NCBI GenBank assembly: GCA_964392305.1
Contig: CAYMPV010000012.1
Coordinates: 92,488-156,487, forward strand
Length of the DNA: 64,000 nucleotides
Direction: 5' to 3'
DNA from: JACKIC01 sp964392305
Lineage (GTDB): Bacteria > Planctomycetota > UBA1135 > UBA2386
Position numbers and translations under genes: made by a program
The notes under the pieces: generated by a model
Databases searched by the model: none
Seen by the model: only the letters and a program-made list of their open reading frames with translations
What the model was told of the DNA's origin: nothing
Shown here: piece by piece, positions 52,385 through 61,784 of the stretch
How positions within the stretch are numbered: position 1 is the stretch's first letter
Layout of the letters: the number at the start of each line of letters is the position of its first letter

Positions 52385-53377
52385 ATGGCCGGCGGTCTCA
52401 AGCGACAAGACGAATCGGCAAGTGACCGCATCAGCCGCGCGGTCCTCGTCATGAACCACGGCCGCGACCAGCTCGCCGAGCTGTGCACGGCCATGGCGAA
52501 CGCCGGCTACGAGGTCCACGTCGGCGATTCGCTGGCGCAGAGCCATCGCATCCTGGCCAAGTTGCGACCGGACGTGGTCGTGCTCAACCCGCTGGTGCTG
52601 TGCGCCGGCGGCATCGAACTCGAACTGCTCGAGAGCCTGCAGCGCGACGACGATCCGGTGCCGGTGATCCTGCTGGTCGAGGACCTGGAGGCGCTGGCCG
52701 ACGCCAAGCAGATGCGCATCCCGTTCCGCGACTTCGTGCTCAAGCCGTACTCGCCGGCGGAGTGTGTGCACCGCGTCGAACTGGCGCTGTTGACCCGCAC
52801 CAGGATTCGCGGCCTGCACGTGCGCGCTCGCCAGCTCGAGAGCCAGGTCAGCATCGACTTCAAGACCGGCCTGATCTCGGAGCTGTACTTCAAGCGCATC
52901 CTCGGCCTGGAGTGGAAACGCGCCCAGCGCCACCAGAACCCGCTGTCGCTGCTGCTCGTCGACGTCGACAACTTCAAGGGCGTCAACGACACCACCGAAT
53001 ACGCGTTCGGCGATCACGTGCTGTCGAGCGTCGCCGAAGCGCTCAAGGCGAACATCCGCGAGACCGACTTCGCAGCCCGCTGCGGCGGCGACGAGTTCTG
53101 CGTGCTGCTGCCACACACCAGCCCTGCCGAGGCCGTGCAGACCGCCCTGCGCATCCGCCAGCGCATCAGCGGCATGGTCGTGCAGAGCAACAACTACGAA
53201 CGCCAGGTCACCGTGTCGATCGGCGTCGACAGCTATGACGGCCGCACCCCCGGCACCGTCGACGGCCTGCGCCGCAACGCCAACCGCGCCCTGCACGAGT
53301 CCAAGCGCCGCGGCAAGAACCAGGTCTGGCTGTTCACGGGCAAGGAGAGCGAGCTGCAGGGCTCGCCGCAGGGCTGA
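52385..53377 (+). CDS. diguanylate cyclase with degenerate receiver domain
   Basis: A 330-residue protein: an N-terminal receiver-like domain (about residues 18-135) and a GGDEF domain (about 150-320). The active motif RCGGDEF is at residues 234-238, with an RxxD product-inhibition site (RETD, 225-228) at the proper distance, so c-di-GMP synthesis with feedback is likely. In the receiver, the strand that should end in the phospho-Asp reads VVVLNPLV (Asn68), while the Lys of FVLKPYSP (Lys120) is kept, so phosphorylation is doubtful. A GGGAGAAT Shine-Dalgarno precedes the ATG. Confidence 0.92.
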   Translation: MAGGLKRQDESASDRISRAVLVMNHGRDQLAELCTAMANAGYEVHVGDSLAQSHRILAKLRPDVVVLNPLVLCAGGIELELLESLQRDDDPVPVILLVEDLEALADAKQMRIPFRDFVLKPYSPAECVHRVELALLTRTRIRGLHVRARQLESQVSIDFKTGLISELYFKRILGLEWKRAQRHQNPLSLLLVDVDNFKGVNDTTEYAFGDHVLSSVAEALKANIRETDFAARCGGDEFCVLLPHTSPAEAVQTALRIRQRISGMVVQSNNYERQVTVSIGVDSYDGRTPGTVDGLRRNANRALHESKRRGKNQVWLFTGKESELQGSPQG

Positions 53378-53408
53378 TCGTCCGCAGCGCGAAGCGGGAA
53401 CCCGGCGA

Positions 53409-54878
53409 TCAACCCGCGACCGGCAGTTCGATGCGCACCTTGAAGCCGGCGCCGCGCGCCGATTCGACCGCGATCGTGCCACCGTGGTTCTGCACGATCG
53501 AGTAGCAGATGAACATGCCCAGGCCGCTCGCGTCGGGGCGGTCCTTCTTGCTGTAGAACGGGTCGAAGACGTGGCCGAGGTCGGCGCTGTCCATGCCCGG
53601 CCCGTCGTCGGCGACGACCAGTTCGAGCCGTCCGTCGTGCGTCGCCGCGCGCACCTCGATATGGCCGCCCGAGCCCCGTGACTCGAGCGCGTCGAGCGCG
53701 TTGAGCAACAGATTGAGCACCACCTGCTGGATCTCGTGCGCGTCGCCGCGCACCGTCGGCAGGTCCTCGGCCACGTTCACCTGCAGCTCGATGCCCTGTC
53801 TGCCGATGCGGTGCTCGACCAGTGCCAGCGCGCTGTCGACGGCCTTGCGCAGCGTGAACTCGCCGGCGGCGACCTGCCGCGGCGAGAAGTCGAGCAGGCG
53901 GCGCGCGGTCCGGGCGATGCGCGCCAGACCGTCCTGGACCAGTTCGAGGTAGGTGCGCTGGCGCGCCGGCAGATCCGGCGACTGCAACAACCGCAGCACG
54001 GCGTTCTGCATGCCACCGATCGGGTTGTTGATCTCGTGCGCGACGCCGGCGGCCAACGTGCCGATGCTCGCCAGCCTGGCGCTGAGCACGAGCGCTCGTT
54101 CCTTCTGCTTGGCCTCCTCGACCGCTGCGCGCACCTCGGATTGCAGCAGCGCCGTGTGCCCCTGCACCTGCGACGCCATGCGATTGAACGTGGCGACGAC
54201 CGGCGCCAGTTCGCCGAGGCGCTCGGCCGCCGGCAGCCGCACCTCGTAGCTGCCGCTCGCCACCTGCTCGGCAGCCCGGCTCAGCGCCTGCATCGGCTGC
54301 CCGACCGTGCGCCGCACCACCCAGACCAGCAGCAGGCCGAACAGCCCCGTGCTGACGATGATCGCCGCGAACGCCGCCCACAGCAGCGGCGCGGTCGGCG
54401 ACGACTCGGGATGCCGCGGCACGAACCACAGGTACCCGGCGACCTCGTTGCCCTGCCGCACGCAGTAGCAGTAACCACCGGCCACCGGCAGGATCCCGCC
54501 GACCGACGCGGCGCGCTCCATGCCGGCGAGGATCTCGGCGCGCGGGAACGTGTCCGGATCGCGGTGCACGGCACCGCGCGGGTTCAGGTCGATGACACTC
54601 TCGTAACCGGGCCGGCCGCTGGTCAGGATCGCGTCCTCGTAGACCTCGCGGATCGCCGGGCTCAGCACCAGCGGCCGCACCTGACGCGCGCTGCCGATGC
54701 GCGCCGGGGAGTAGACCCGCTCGAGCAGCGACAGGGAATCGAGCACCGGCTCGAGCAGCGCGTTGCGTTCGCGGCGGAACCACGCCTCCTGCGACAGGTA
54801 GACCACCACCTGCACGACGCCGACCGTGAGCAGGTTCAGCAGCAGCGAAACCAGCAGGATGCGCCAGGTCAGCGACAA
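53409..54878 (-). CDS. membrane sensor histidine kinase with HAMP domain
   Basis: A 489-residue kinase: helix at residues 5-28, a periplasmic domain of about 135 residues, helix at 165-188 and HAMP (about 190-240). HisKA follows with GTLAAGVAHEINNPIGGM (His281), then HATPase_c (NLLLNALDAL, ADDGPGM, ASGLGMFICYSIVQNHGGTI). It resembles NtrB/AtoS-type kinases. No response regulator lies next to it. The best start is a TTG at 54878, placed just before the first helix. It is convergent with the GGDEF gene. Confidence 0.92.
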   Translation of the reverse strand: MSLTWRILLVSLLLNLLTVGVVQVVVYLSQEAWFRRERNALLEPVLDSLSLLERVYSPARIGSARQVRPLVLSPAIREVYEDAILTSGRPGYESVIDLNPRGAVHRDPDTFPRAEILAGMERAASVGGILPVAGGYCYCVRQGNEVAGYLWFVPRHPESSPTAPLLWAAFAAIIVSTGLFGLLLVWVVRRTVGQPMQALSRAAEQVASGSYEVRLPAAERLGELAPVVATFNRMASQVQGHTALLQSEVRAAVEEAKQKERALVLSARLASIGTLAAGVAHEINNPIGGMQNAVLRLLQSPDLPARQRTYLELVQDGLARIARTARRLLDFSPRQVAAGEFTLRKAVDSALALVEHRIGRQGIELQVNVAEDLPTVRGDAHEIQQVVLNLLLNALDALESRGSGGHIEVRAATHDGRLELVVADDGPGMDSADLGHVFDPFYSKKDRPDASGLGMFICYSIVQNHGGTIAVESARGAGFKVRIELPVAG

Positions 54879-54914
54879 GGAATCAGGTCGACACGAGGAA
54901 GGTCCGGGCCACGA

Positions 54915-56078
54915 TCACTTCTTGCGGCTCATGCCCTGCATCATCGTCAGCAGCGGCATGAACAGCGCGAACACGATGAAGCCGACGACCACGGCCATGA
55001 CCACCAGCAGGATCGGTTCGATCACCTTGAAGGCGGTCTCGATGGTGCGATCGACCTCGGTCTCGTAGCGGTCGGCGACCTTGTTGAGCATGCGGTCGAG
55101 TTCACCGGTCTGTTCGCCGACGTCGACCATGTTGACGACGATGTCGTCGAACATGCCACTTTCGCCCATCGGCACGGCGAAGCCCGCGCCCTCGCGGATC
55201 GAGCCCTGCACGTCGGCGACCGCCGCCTTCATGTGCACGTTGCGCGTCGAATCGCGCAGGATGTCCAGGGCCTCGAGGTGCGGCACACCGCTCTGGATCA
55301 GCGTGCCGAAGGTGCGCGCAAACCGCGCCACCAGGCTCTTGTGCACGAGCGTGCCGAACACCGGCACCTTGAGCGAGAACCTGTGGATGAAGCTGCGATA
55401 ACCGTCGACCTTGGCGAGCAGCAGGCGGTGCAGGCCGATCAGCAGCGCCACCGCCAGCAGGTAGGACCACCACCACACCTTGAGGTGGTCGGCCATGTCG
55501 ATGAGCAGACGCGTGGTCCAGTGCATCGAGTCCTTGCCGCCCATGCTCTCGAACACCGGGATGAACTTGGGGATCACGAACGCGAACACCAGCAGCAGCA
55601 CCAGCGACGCCACCGACAGGATCGCGATCGGGTAGGCCATCGCGCCCTTGACGCGCGATTTGATCGTCTCACTCTGTTCGAGGAACGAGCTCAGACGGTT
55701 GAGGATCTCCTCCTGCGCGCCGCCGGCCTCGCCGGCCCGGATCATGTTGGTGTAGAGCGCGTCGAAGACCAGGTCGTGTTTGGTCATCGCCTCGGACAGC
55801 GCCGTGCCGCCCTCGACGTCCTCGACGAGCCCCGCCGCGATGCGCTTCATGCCGCCCGGCGGCATCTGGCCCTCGAGGATACGCAGGCTCTTGGTGATCG
55901 GGATGCCGGCGTTGAGCAACACCGCCAGCTGGCTGGTGAACTCGGCCAGCACCTTGGCGGTGACCCGGCTGCGGCCGAACGAGAACCGGCTCTCGCCCGC
56001 CGATCCACCGCCGCGATTGACGGTGGCCACGGCGGCGGTCTTGGGGACGGGGAGCTTGCGCTGCAGCTTCTTGGGCAT
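54915..56078 (-). CDS. GspF/PilC-type inner-membrane platform protein
   Basis: A 387-residue type II secretion or type IV pilus platform protein. It has two T2SSF domains: VTAKVLAEFTSQLAVLLNAGIPITKSLRIL with LYTNMIRAGEAGG, and FARTFGTLIQSGVPHLEALDIL with MVDVGEQTGELDRMLNKVADRYE. Three membrane helices lie where expected, including the last, LLVVMAVVVGFIVFALFMPLL. It stands alone, without pilB/gspE or pilins nearby, 36 bases upstream of the kinase gene on the same strand. The start at 56078 avoids an implausible upstream extension. Confidence 0.93.
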   Translation of the reverse strand: MPKKLQRKLPVPKTAAVATVNRGGGSAGESRFSFGRSRVTAKVLAEFTSQLAVLLNAGIPITKSLRILEGQMPPGGMKRIAAGLVEDVEGGTALSEAMTKHDLVFDALYTNMIRAGEAGGAQEEILNRLSSFLEQSETIKSRVKGAMAYPIAILSVASLVLLLVFAFVIPKFIPVFESMGGKDSMHWTTRLLIDMADHLKVWWWSYLLAVALLIGLHRLLLAKVDGYRSFIHRFSLKVPVFGTLVHKSLVARFARTFGTLIQSGVPHLEALDILRDSTRNVHMKAAVADVQGSIREGAGFAVPMGESGMFDDIVVNMVDVGEQTGELDRMLNKVADRYETEVDRTIETAFKVIEPILLVVMAVVVGFIVFALFMPLLTMMQGMSRKK

Positions 56079-56258
56079 GCGGTGATCGAGGGGCCGACGC
56101 CATCGTTGCGCAGAGCAGGCAGAAGGGCAACCCTGGGGGAACGGCGGCGGCGCCGGCCCGGCGGCGGGGTGAACAGTTCCGGCCCTGTCTACGCCACGAT
56201 CACGGCTGCCGTCGGTCGGTCCGGCCGCGACCATTCCCCTGCCAACCCAGCCTCACCG

Positions 56259-58403
56259 ATGTCGACGCGCCGCACCCTCTGCCTCCTCCTCGCCACCGGG
56301 ATCCACCCTCTCGCCGCTGCGCAGGAGCAGCAGCAGCGGGTCGCCCCCACCGCAGCGACACCGACGTCGTTCGCGATCGTCGTCGACGCGGCCACCTGGA
56401 CCGTCAACGAGGCGCCGCTGCGCGCCTATCGCGACGCCGTCGAGGCCGACGGACTGGCGACCTGGATCCTCGTCGACGACTGGCGCTCGCCGCAGACCGT
56501 GCGCGAGGCGCTGCACGAACTGCACCGGAAGACACCGCCGCTCGAAGGCGCGATCCTGGTCGGCCGCATCCCGGTGGCGATGCTGCGCGGCGCCCAGCAC
56601 CTGACCACGGCGTTCAAGATGGACGAACAGCGCTACGACCGCGAGCGCTCGTCGGTGCCGTCGGACTGCGTCTACGAGGACTTCGACCTGCGGCTCGAAC
56701 CGCTCGAACCGGACGAGGCCCAGCCGCTGCGACACTACTTCCGGCTCGCGCCCGACTCCGCGCAACGCATCGACCGCGAGATCTATACCGCACGGCTGCT
56801 GCCGCCGACCGATGGTGCCGCCGGCCAACAGGCGATCGCCGCGTGCCTGCAGCGCTTCGCACGCGACCGGCAGGCGCCGCCTCGACTCGACCGCGTGCTC
56901 ACCCTGATCGGCCATGGTTACGTCAGCGAATCGCTGCAGGCGTGGGCCGACGATGGCCTGGCGCTGGCCGAACAGCTGCCGGCGACGCGCCGGCCCGGCG
57001 GCGCGCTGCTGGCCTTGCATCACGACCGCGGCGACGCCCTGCAGGAAGTGTTGCTGCGCGAGTTGGCCGACCCGCAGCTCGACCTGGCGATCCTGCACAG
57101 CCACGGCGACGACGATCGGCAGTACCTGCTGGGGGCGCCGGCACTGCCCACCGCCGCGGCACAGGTCGACGCCGTGCGCCGACACCTGCGCGACCGGTTG
57201 CGCCGCGCCCGCGACCGCGGCCAGGCCACCGACGAGGTGCAACGCGAGCTGCGCGAACGGCTGCACGTGCCCGACGCATGGTTCGCCGATGCCTTCGACG
57301 CGGCGGTCACCGCGGCCGACACCGCCGCCGAGGCCCCCAAGGAACTGCTCGCCGACGAAGTCGCGGCGATCGCCTGCGGCGCCGAAGTCGTCGACCTCGA
57401 CGCGTGCTTCAACGGCGCGTTCCTGAGCCGCCCCTACCAGGCCGCGGCGTACCTGTATGGCGCGGGTTCGACGCGCGCCGTGGTGGCCAACTCGGTCAAC
57501 ATCAACCAGGACGTCTGGGGGGAGCGCTACCTGGGCATGCTGGCCCAGGGCCGGCGCGTCGGCGCCTGGCACCGGGCCCGCCCACACCTGGAGTCACACC
57601 TGTTCGGCGATCCGACGTTCCGTTTTGCTCGAACGGACGGCAACGGCGCAGTCGAGCGGCAGCTGGCGCTGACGGTCACCGGCGCGCTGCCCGACGGCGA
57701 GGCACAGCTGCTGCACACGCTGCGCACCGACTCCGCGTCGGTCGTGCGCCTGCAGGCCCTGGCGCTGTTGGCCGAACGACGCGGACCGGGGTTGCACGAA
57801 GCGTTGCTCGTCGCCGTCCAGGATCCGGCAGAGCCCGTGCGCCGGGCCGCCGCATCGTTGATGGGTGACGTCGATCACCCCGAGTTCGTCATGCCGCTGC
57901 TGCGCGCGGCCCTGCGCGACACCGCCGAACGCGTCGTCTACCGGGCCCGCGACGCGCTGGCGAAGTACGACGCCGAGGCCGTGGCGCGAGCTTTGCCTGC
58001 CGCGCTGGCCGAGCTGCCGCTGCACCCGACGGGTGACCTGGCCGTGCTGCTGCGCAGCCTGCAGTCGCCGGGTTTCCTCGACGAGTATCGCGTCACCGCC
58101 ACGGATCGCACCGCGCCGACCGACAAGCGCGTCGCCGCGATCCGCACCTTCCGCCTCTATCGGCAACACCTGATCGTGCCGTACCTGCTCACCCTCGCCG
58201 GTGCCGGCGACGACGCGGCCGACGTGCGCACCGCGGCCATCGAAGCGCTGGGCTGGTTCGGCTACTCGTCGCAGCGCAGTACGATCAGCGCAGCAATCGC
58301 CGCGCTCATGGACGACGCCGCCGTTCCCGAGCGGGTCCGCGCCGAGGCGAAGAAGACGTTGCGCCGCCTGGCAGCAGGCGCCAACGACCCGCTGCTGCCA
58401 TGA
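56259..58403 (+). CDS. secreted gingipain-like (clan CD) peptidase with HEAT-like repeats
   Basis: A 714-residue exported protein (signal peptide through AAAQEQ). Residues 35-460 look like a caspase/gingipain-fold peptidase. The hydrophobic strand LDLAIL runs into HSHGDD (catalytic His282), and strand VVDL runs into DACFNGAF (catalytic Cys383). These are the paired His-Gly and Ala-Cys motifs of clan CD. ANSVNINQDVWGERYLGML and LFGDPTFRF follow, as in C25 peptidases. Residues of about 480-714 form alpha-helical HEAT-like repeats. The His-Cys gap of about 100 residues holds an Arg/Glu-rich insertion. Specificity unknown. Confidence 0.78.
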   Translation: MSTRRTLCLLLATGIHPLAAAQEQQQRVAPTAATPTSFAIVVDAATWTVNEAPLRAYRDAVEADGLATWILVDDWRSPQTVREALHELHRKTPPLEGAILVGRIPVAMLRGAQHLTTAFKMDEQRYDRERSSVPSDCVYEDFDLRLEPLEPDEAQPLRHYFRLAPDSAQRIDREIYTARLLPPTDGAAGQQAIAACLQRFARDRQAPPRLDRVLTLIGHGYVSESLQAWADDGLALAEQLPATRRPGGALLALHHDRGDALQEVLLRELADPQLDLAILHSHGDDDRQYLLGAPALPTAAAQVDAVRRHLRDRLRRARDRGQATDEVQRELRERLHVPDAWFADAFDAAVTAADTAAEAPKELLADEVAAIACGAEVVDLDACFNGAFLSRPYQAAAYLYGAGSTRAVVANSVNINQDVWGERYLGMLAQGRRVGAWHRARPHLESHLFGDPTFRFARTDGNGAVERQLALTVTGALPDGEAQLLHTLRTDSASVVRLQALALLAERRGPGLHEALLVAVQDPAEPVRRAAASLMGDVDHPEFVMPLLRAALRDTAERVVYRARDALAKYDAEAVARALPAALAELPLHPTGDLAVLLRSLQSPGFLDEYRVTATDRTAPTDKRVAAIRTFRLYRQHLIVPYLLTLAGAGDDAADVRTAAIEALGWFGYSSQRSTISAAIAALMDDAAVPERVRAEAKKTLRRLAAGANDPLLP

Positions 58404-58449
58404 GACGACGCGCGCCCCGGGAACGGATCGCCTGAGTGTGGAATCGGTC

Positions 58450-58953
58450 TCACTCGCGCAGCGTCCACGTGCCGCGCTGCCCACGCGTCTCCTCGACACC
58501 GACCGACAGACTGCGCACGTGCAGGCCTGGCCAGGCGGTCCTCATGCGATCGCGCAGGGTGCGGCCCAGCCAGGCAGCCAGGTTCTCGGCGCTGGTGTTG
58601 CTGATCGGCAGCACCAGCACCTCGTTGGCCGGGATCAGGTAGCGCCGTTCGCGATAGCGGATCTCGTAGGACTCGCCGCGACGTTCGGCGGTGAGTTCAT
58701 GGTGCTTGCCCGGGATCAGCACGAACTCGTCGAGTTCGTCGCACAGCTGGCGCACCAGCGGCTTGATCTCCTTGAAGTTCACGACCAGGCCGTGGCGATC
58801 CAGGCCGCAGTGCAGATCGACGAAGACGCGGTAGTTGTGGCCGTGCAGCCGCTCGGCGGACCCGTCCGGGAAGATCAGGAAGTGCGCCGAACTGAACTTC
58901 AGGTAATCCTTGTCGATCGAGATCGACCAGCTCTCGCCTGGGACGTCACTCAT
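58450..58953 (-). CDS. 6-pyruvoyltetrahydropterin synthase-like enzyme, PTPS-III type
   Basis: A 167-residue T-fold enzyme with zinc ligands His24, His37 and His39 (SSAHF, LHGHNY). In QueD and PTPS the catalytic Cys lies four residues before HGH; here that residue is Ala33, followed by Glu34, giving ExxHGH. This is the motif of PTPS-III, which converts dihydroneopterin triphosphate to 6-hydroxymethyl-dihydropterin and replaces FolB in folate synthesis. Queuosine synthesis is therefore less likely. The gene is divergent from the cupin gene with only 11 bases between starts. Confidence 0.85.
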   Translation of the reverse strand: MSDVPGESWSISIDKDYLKFSSAHFLIFPDGSAERLHGHNYRVFVDLHCGLDRHGLVVNFKEIKPLVRQLCDELDEFVLIPGKHHELTAERRGESYEIRYRERRYLIPANEVLVLPISNTSAENLAAWLGRTLRDRMRTAWPGLHVRSLSVGVEETRGQRGTWTLRE

Positions 58954-58964
58954 GCAACCTCACG

Positions 58965-59303
58965 ATGTCTAGAGAACCCTTCGCCGACGTGCCTTGGCGA
59001 CAGACGCGGTATCCGGGAGTGGCGGTGCACTTCTATGCCAGCGACCGCCGCACGGGGAGAGTGGTCGCCCTGATTCGCATGGAACCCGGCTGCGGCTACC
59101 CCGCCCACCGGCACCGCGCGGCCGAAGACGTGGTCGTCCTGCAGGGCCGCTACCGCGACGAACGCGGCGAGCATCCGGCCGGCACCTTCCTGCATTACGA
59201 AGATGGCTCGAGCCACGGCCCGGTCGGGGCGGCCTCACCGGACGGCCTCGCCTGCGTGCTGCTCGCCGTCGCCCACGAAGGCGTGGATCTGCTCGGCGGC
59301 TGA
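58965..59303 (+). CDS. cupin-domain protein (ChrR-like)
   Basis: A 112-residue single-domain cupin. The first motif is PAHRHRAAEDVVVLQGRYRDERG, with two His and one Glu as possible metal ligands, and the second is GTFLHYEDGSSHGPVGAA with a further His. This resembles the anti-ECF-sigma cupin ChrR C-terminal domain and small metal-binding cupins. No sigma factor is adjacent. The reaction or ligand is unknown. Confidence 0.8.
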   Translation: MSREPFADVPWRQTRYPGVAVHFYASDRRTGRVVALIRMEPGCGYPAHRHRAAEDVVVLQGRYRDERGEHPAGTFLHYEDGSSHGPVGAASPDGLACVLLAVAHEGVDLLGG

Positions 59304-59307
59304 GGAA

Positions 59308-59333
59308 GTACCCGTGCAGTGTACCCGTGCAGT
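59308..59333. repeat. 13-bp direct tandem repeat
   Basis: GTACCCGTGCAGT occurs twice in tandem (59308-59320, 59321-59333) and is followed by a partial third copy (GCACCCC...GCAGT). It lies between the convergent cupin and fusA genes. Confidence 0.9.
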
Positions 59334-59376
59334 GCACCCCAGCAGTGTCGACCGCCTGGGCGGCCGACATGCTCTC

Positions 59377-61476
59377 TCAGGGCTTGACGACTTCGGCGAG
59401 CACCTTCTCGGCGATGTTCGGCGGCACCGGCTCGTAGGACGCGGGCTCCATCGTGTAGGTGCCGCGACCCTGGGTCAGCGAACGCAGCGTCGTCGAGTAC
59501 TGGAACATCTCGGAGAGCGGCACCTTGCCGCTGACCGCGGAGATGCCACCCGGCTTGGCGACCATCTCCTCGACGATGCCGCGGCGCGAACTCAGGTCAC
59601 CGATGACGTCGCCGGTCTTCTCCTCGGGCGCCTCGATCTCGATCTTCATGATCGGCTCGAGCAGCTGGGAGTTGCCTTCGGCAGCCATGCGGAACGCGAG
59701 CACACCGGCCGCCTCGAACGCCATCGCGCTCGAGTCGACGTCGTGGCTCTGACCGTCGTAGAGCTCCGCGACGATCTTGACGTAGGGGAAGCCGATGCGG
59801 CCGCCGCCCTTGACCGCCGCCTCGATGCCGGCTTCGACCGCCGGGATGTACTCACGCGGCACCGCGCCGCCCTTGATCGCGTCGATGAACTCGAAGTCGT
59901 CGGCGATCGTCGGGTCGGGACGGAACTTGACGCGCGCGACGGCGAACTGACCCGAACCACCCGATTGCTTGATGTGGCGGGCTTCGACCTGCTTGGGACC
60001 CTTGAGGGTCATCTTGTAGGCGACCTTGGGGCGACCGACGATGACGCCGATCTTGTGGTCGTTCTGGATGATGTTGCACTTCACCTCGAGGTGCAGCTCA
60101 CCCATGCCGGAGATGACCATCTGGCCGGTCTGCTCGTCGGTGCGCGCCTTGAACGTCGGATCCTCGCGCACCAGCTTGCCGATGACGGTGGAGAGCTTGT
60201 CGCGGTCGCCGCCGGACTTGGGCTCGATCGCCATGCTGATGACGGTCTCGGGGAACGCCATCGCCTCGTAGATCACCGGATGCTCCTTGGTCGACATCGT
60301 GTCGCCGGTGATCGCCTCCTTGATGCCGACCACCGCGACGATGTCACCGGCGCCGGCGGTGTCGATCGGTTCACGTTGGATGGCGTGCATGCGCATCAGG
60401 CGGCCGACGCGCTCGTAGCGGCGCGTGCGGGCGTTGTAGTACTTCTCGCCCTGGCTCATGACGCCCGTGTAGATACGGATGAACGTCAGGTCGCCGTTCG
60501 GGTCGCTGATGGTCTTGAACACCAGTCCGGCGAACGGCTGATCGGGCAGCAGCGGGCGCACGACCTTCGAGTCGTCCTCGGGGTTGAAACCCTCGATCGG
60601 CGGCACGTCCAACGGGCTCGGCAGGAAGTCGATGATCGCGTCGAGCACGTTCTGCACACCCTTGTCCTTGAAGGCCGAGCCGCAGAACACCGGCGTGATC
60701 TTCAGATCGAGCGTGCCCTTGCGGATCGCCATCATGATCTCGGCGACCGTGACCTCTTCGCCCTCGACGAACTTCTCGAGCACGTCGTCGTGGCACTCGG
60801 CAACCGCCTCGACCATCTGCTCGCGGCGCTTCTTCGCTTCGTCGAGAAGGTCGGCCGGGATCTCGCCGATCGACATCTCACGGGCATTGTCGTCGTCGGC
60901 CCAGGTCATGGTCCGCATGTTGATGAGGTCGACGATCCCCTTGAAGCCCTTCTCCTTGCCGATCGGCATCACCAACGGCACGGGGTTGGCGTTGAGGCGC
61001 GTGCGCATCGACTCGATCGCCTTGTAGAAGTCGGCGCCGGTGCGGTCCATCTTGTTGACGAACGCGACGCGCGGCACCTTGTAGCGGTTGGCCTGGCGCC
61101 ACACCGTCTCCGACTGCGGCTGCACACCGGCCACCGCGCAGAACACGCCCACCGCGCCGTCGAGCACGCGCAGCGAACGCTCCACCTCGGCCGTGAAGTC
61201 CACGTGTCCGGGCGTGTCGATCAGGCTCATGCGGTGCTCACGCCAGTAACACGTCGTCGCCGCCGACGTGATCGTGATGCCGCGCTTACGCTCCTCCTCC
61301 ATGTAGTCCATCGTCGCCGCGCCCTCGTGCACCTCACCGATCTTGTGGCTCTTGCCGGTGATGAACAGGATGCGTTCGCTGAACGTGGTCTTGCCGGCGT
61401 CGATGTGGGCGATCACACCGAAGTTGCGGTAGGTGCGGATCGTCTGGACGTCCTTCGACTCCTTCTTGTCGGACAT
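59377..61476 (-). CDS. fusA: elongation factor G
   Basis: A 699-residue translocation GTPase with all five domains. G1 reads FGVIAHIDAGKTTFSERIL, switch II DTPGHVDF, G4 NKMD and G5 CGSAFKDKGV. Domain II has GDLTFIRIYTGVMSQG, domain III MGELHLEV, and domain IV the loop KQSGGSGQFA. Length matches EF-G. The FSER variant after the P-loop (usually TTER) is seen in some second-type EF-Gs, so it may be one of several paralogues. It is not in an str operon. The start at 61476 is preferred; codons at 61506 (ATG) and 61518 (GTG) are alternatives. Confidence 0.95.
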   Translation of the reverse strand: MSDKKESKDVQTIRTYRNFGVIAHIDAGKTTFSERILFITGKSHKIGEVHEGAATMDYMEEERKRGITITSAATTCYWREHRMSLIDTPGHVDFTAEVERSLRVLDGAVGVFCAVAGVQPQSETVWRQANRYKVPRVAFVNKMDRTGADFYKAIESMRTRLNANPVPLVMPIGKEKGFKGIVDLINMRTMTWADDDNAREMSIGEIPADLLDEAKKRREQMVEAVAECHDDVLEKFVEGEEVTVAEIMMAIRKGTLDLKITPVFCGSAFKDKGVQNVLDAIIDFLPSPLDVPPIEGFNPEDDSKVVRPLLPDQPFAGLVFKTISDPNGDLTFIRIYTGVMSQGEKYYNARTRRYERVGRLMRMHAIQREPIDTAGAGDIVAVVGIKEAITGDTMSTKEHPVIYEAMAFPETVISMAIEPKSGGDRDKLSTVIGKLVREDPTFKARTDEQTGQMVISGMGELHLEVKCNIIQNDHKIGVIVGRPKVAYKMTLKGPKQVEARHIKQSGGSGQFAVARVKFRPDPTIADDFEFIDAIKGGAVPREYIPAVEAGIEAAVKGGGRIGFPYVKIVAELYDGQSHDVDSSAMAFEAAGVLAFRMAAEGNSQLLEPIMKIEIEAPEEKTGDVIGDLSSRRGIVEEMVAKPGGISAVSGKVPLSEMFQYSTTLRSLTQGRGTYTMEPASYEPVPPNIAEKVLAEVVKP

Positions 61477-61611
61477 GGCGGGGTTCGTTGGGCTCGGGGC
61501 GGACATGTTGGTTCGCACGTCGTCGACGTGCCGTGCGGCGCGTGCAGCCCCCTGACGCTGCCGCGAGCGACCGGGAACCCCGGACCGTGCGGCCGGGAAT
61601 GAAGCGCGAAG

Positions 61612-61639
61612 AGGTTAGCGGCGCCGGCGGCCGGGTCAA
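61612..61639 (-). promoter_or_regulatory. candidate promoter of fusA
   Basis: Minus-strand TTGACC (61639-61634), a 16-base spacer and TAACCT (61617-61612), the same -10 as at the EF-P-like gene. It predicts a leader of about 100 bases. Confidence 0.5.
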
Positions 61640-61784
61640 TGGTCGGCGCGGCGAGAGCCCCTGGATGACCCTGATGCAGGCCCCGGACCACCACCATGGC
61701 ATGGCCCATACCCGACCGCTGTATGGCCGAAGGACACCCCTGGCCGATGTCGTCGTTCGATTGGACACCAGGGACAGCGCACCG

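Noticed and set aside
53736..56258. Long plus-strand open frame running into the gingipain-like gene
   Set aside because: It is antisense to the sensor kinase and gspF, which have clear domains; its composition (Arg, His, Gln, Asp) is that of a GC-rich shadow frame. Only the part from 56259 is a gene.
59203..61602. Plus-strand 799-codon frame antisense to fusA
   Set aside because: EF-G on the other strand is fully conserved; the frame is a His/Asp/Arg/Leu-rich shadow.
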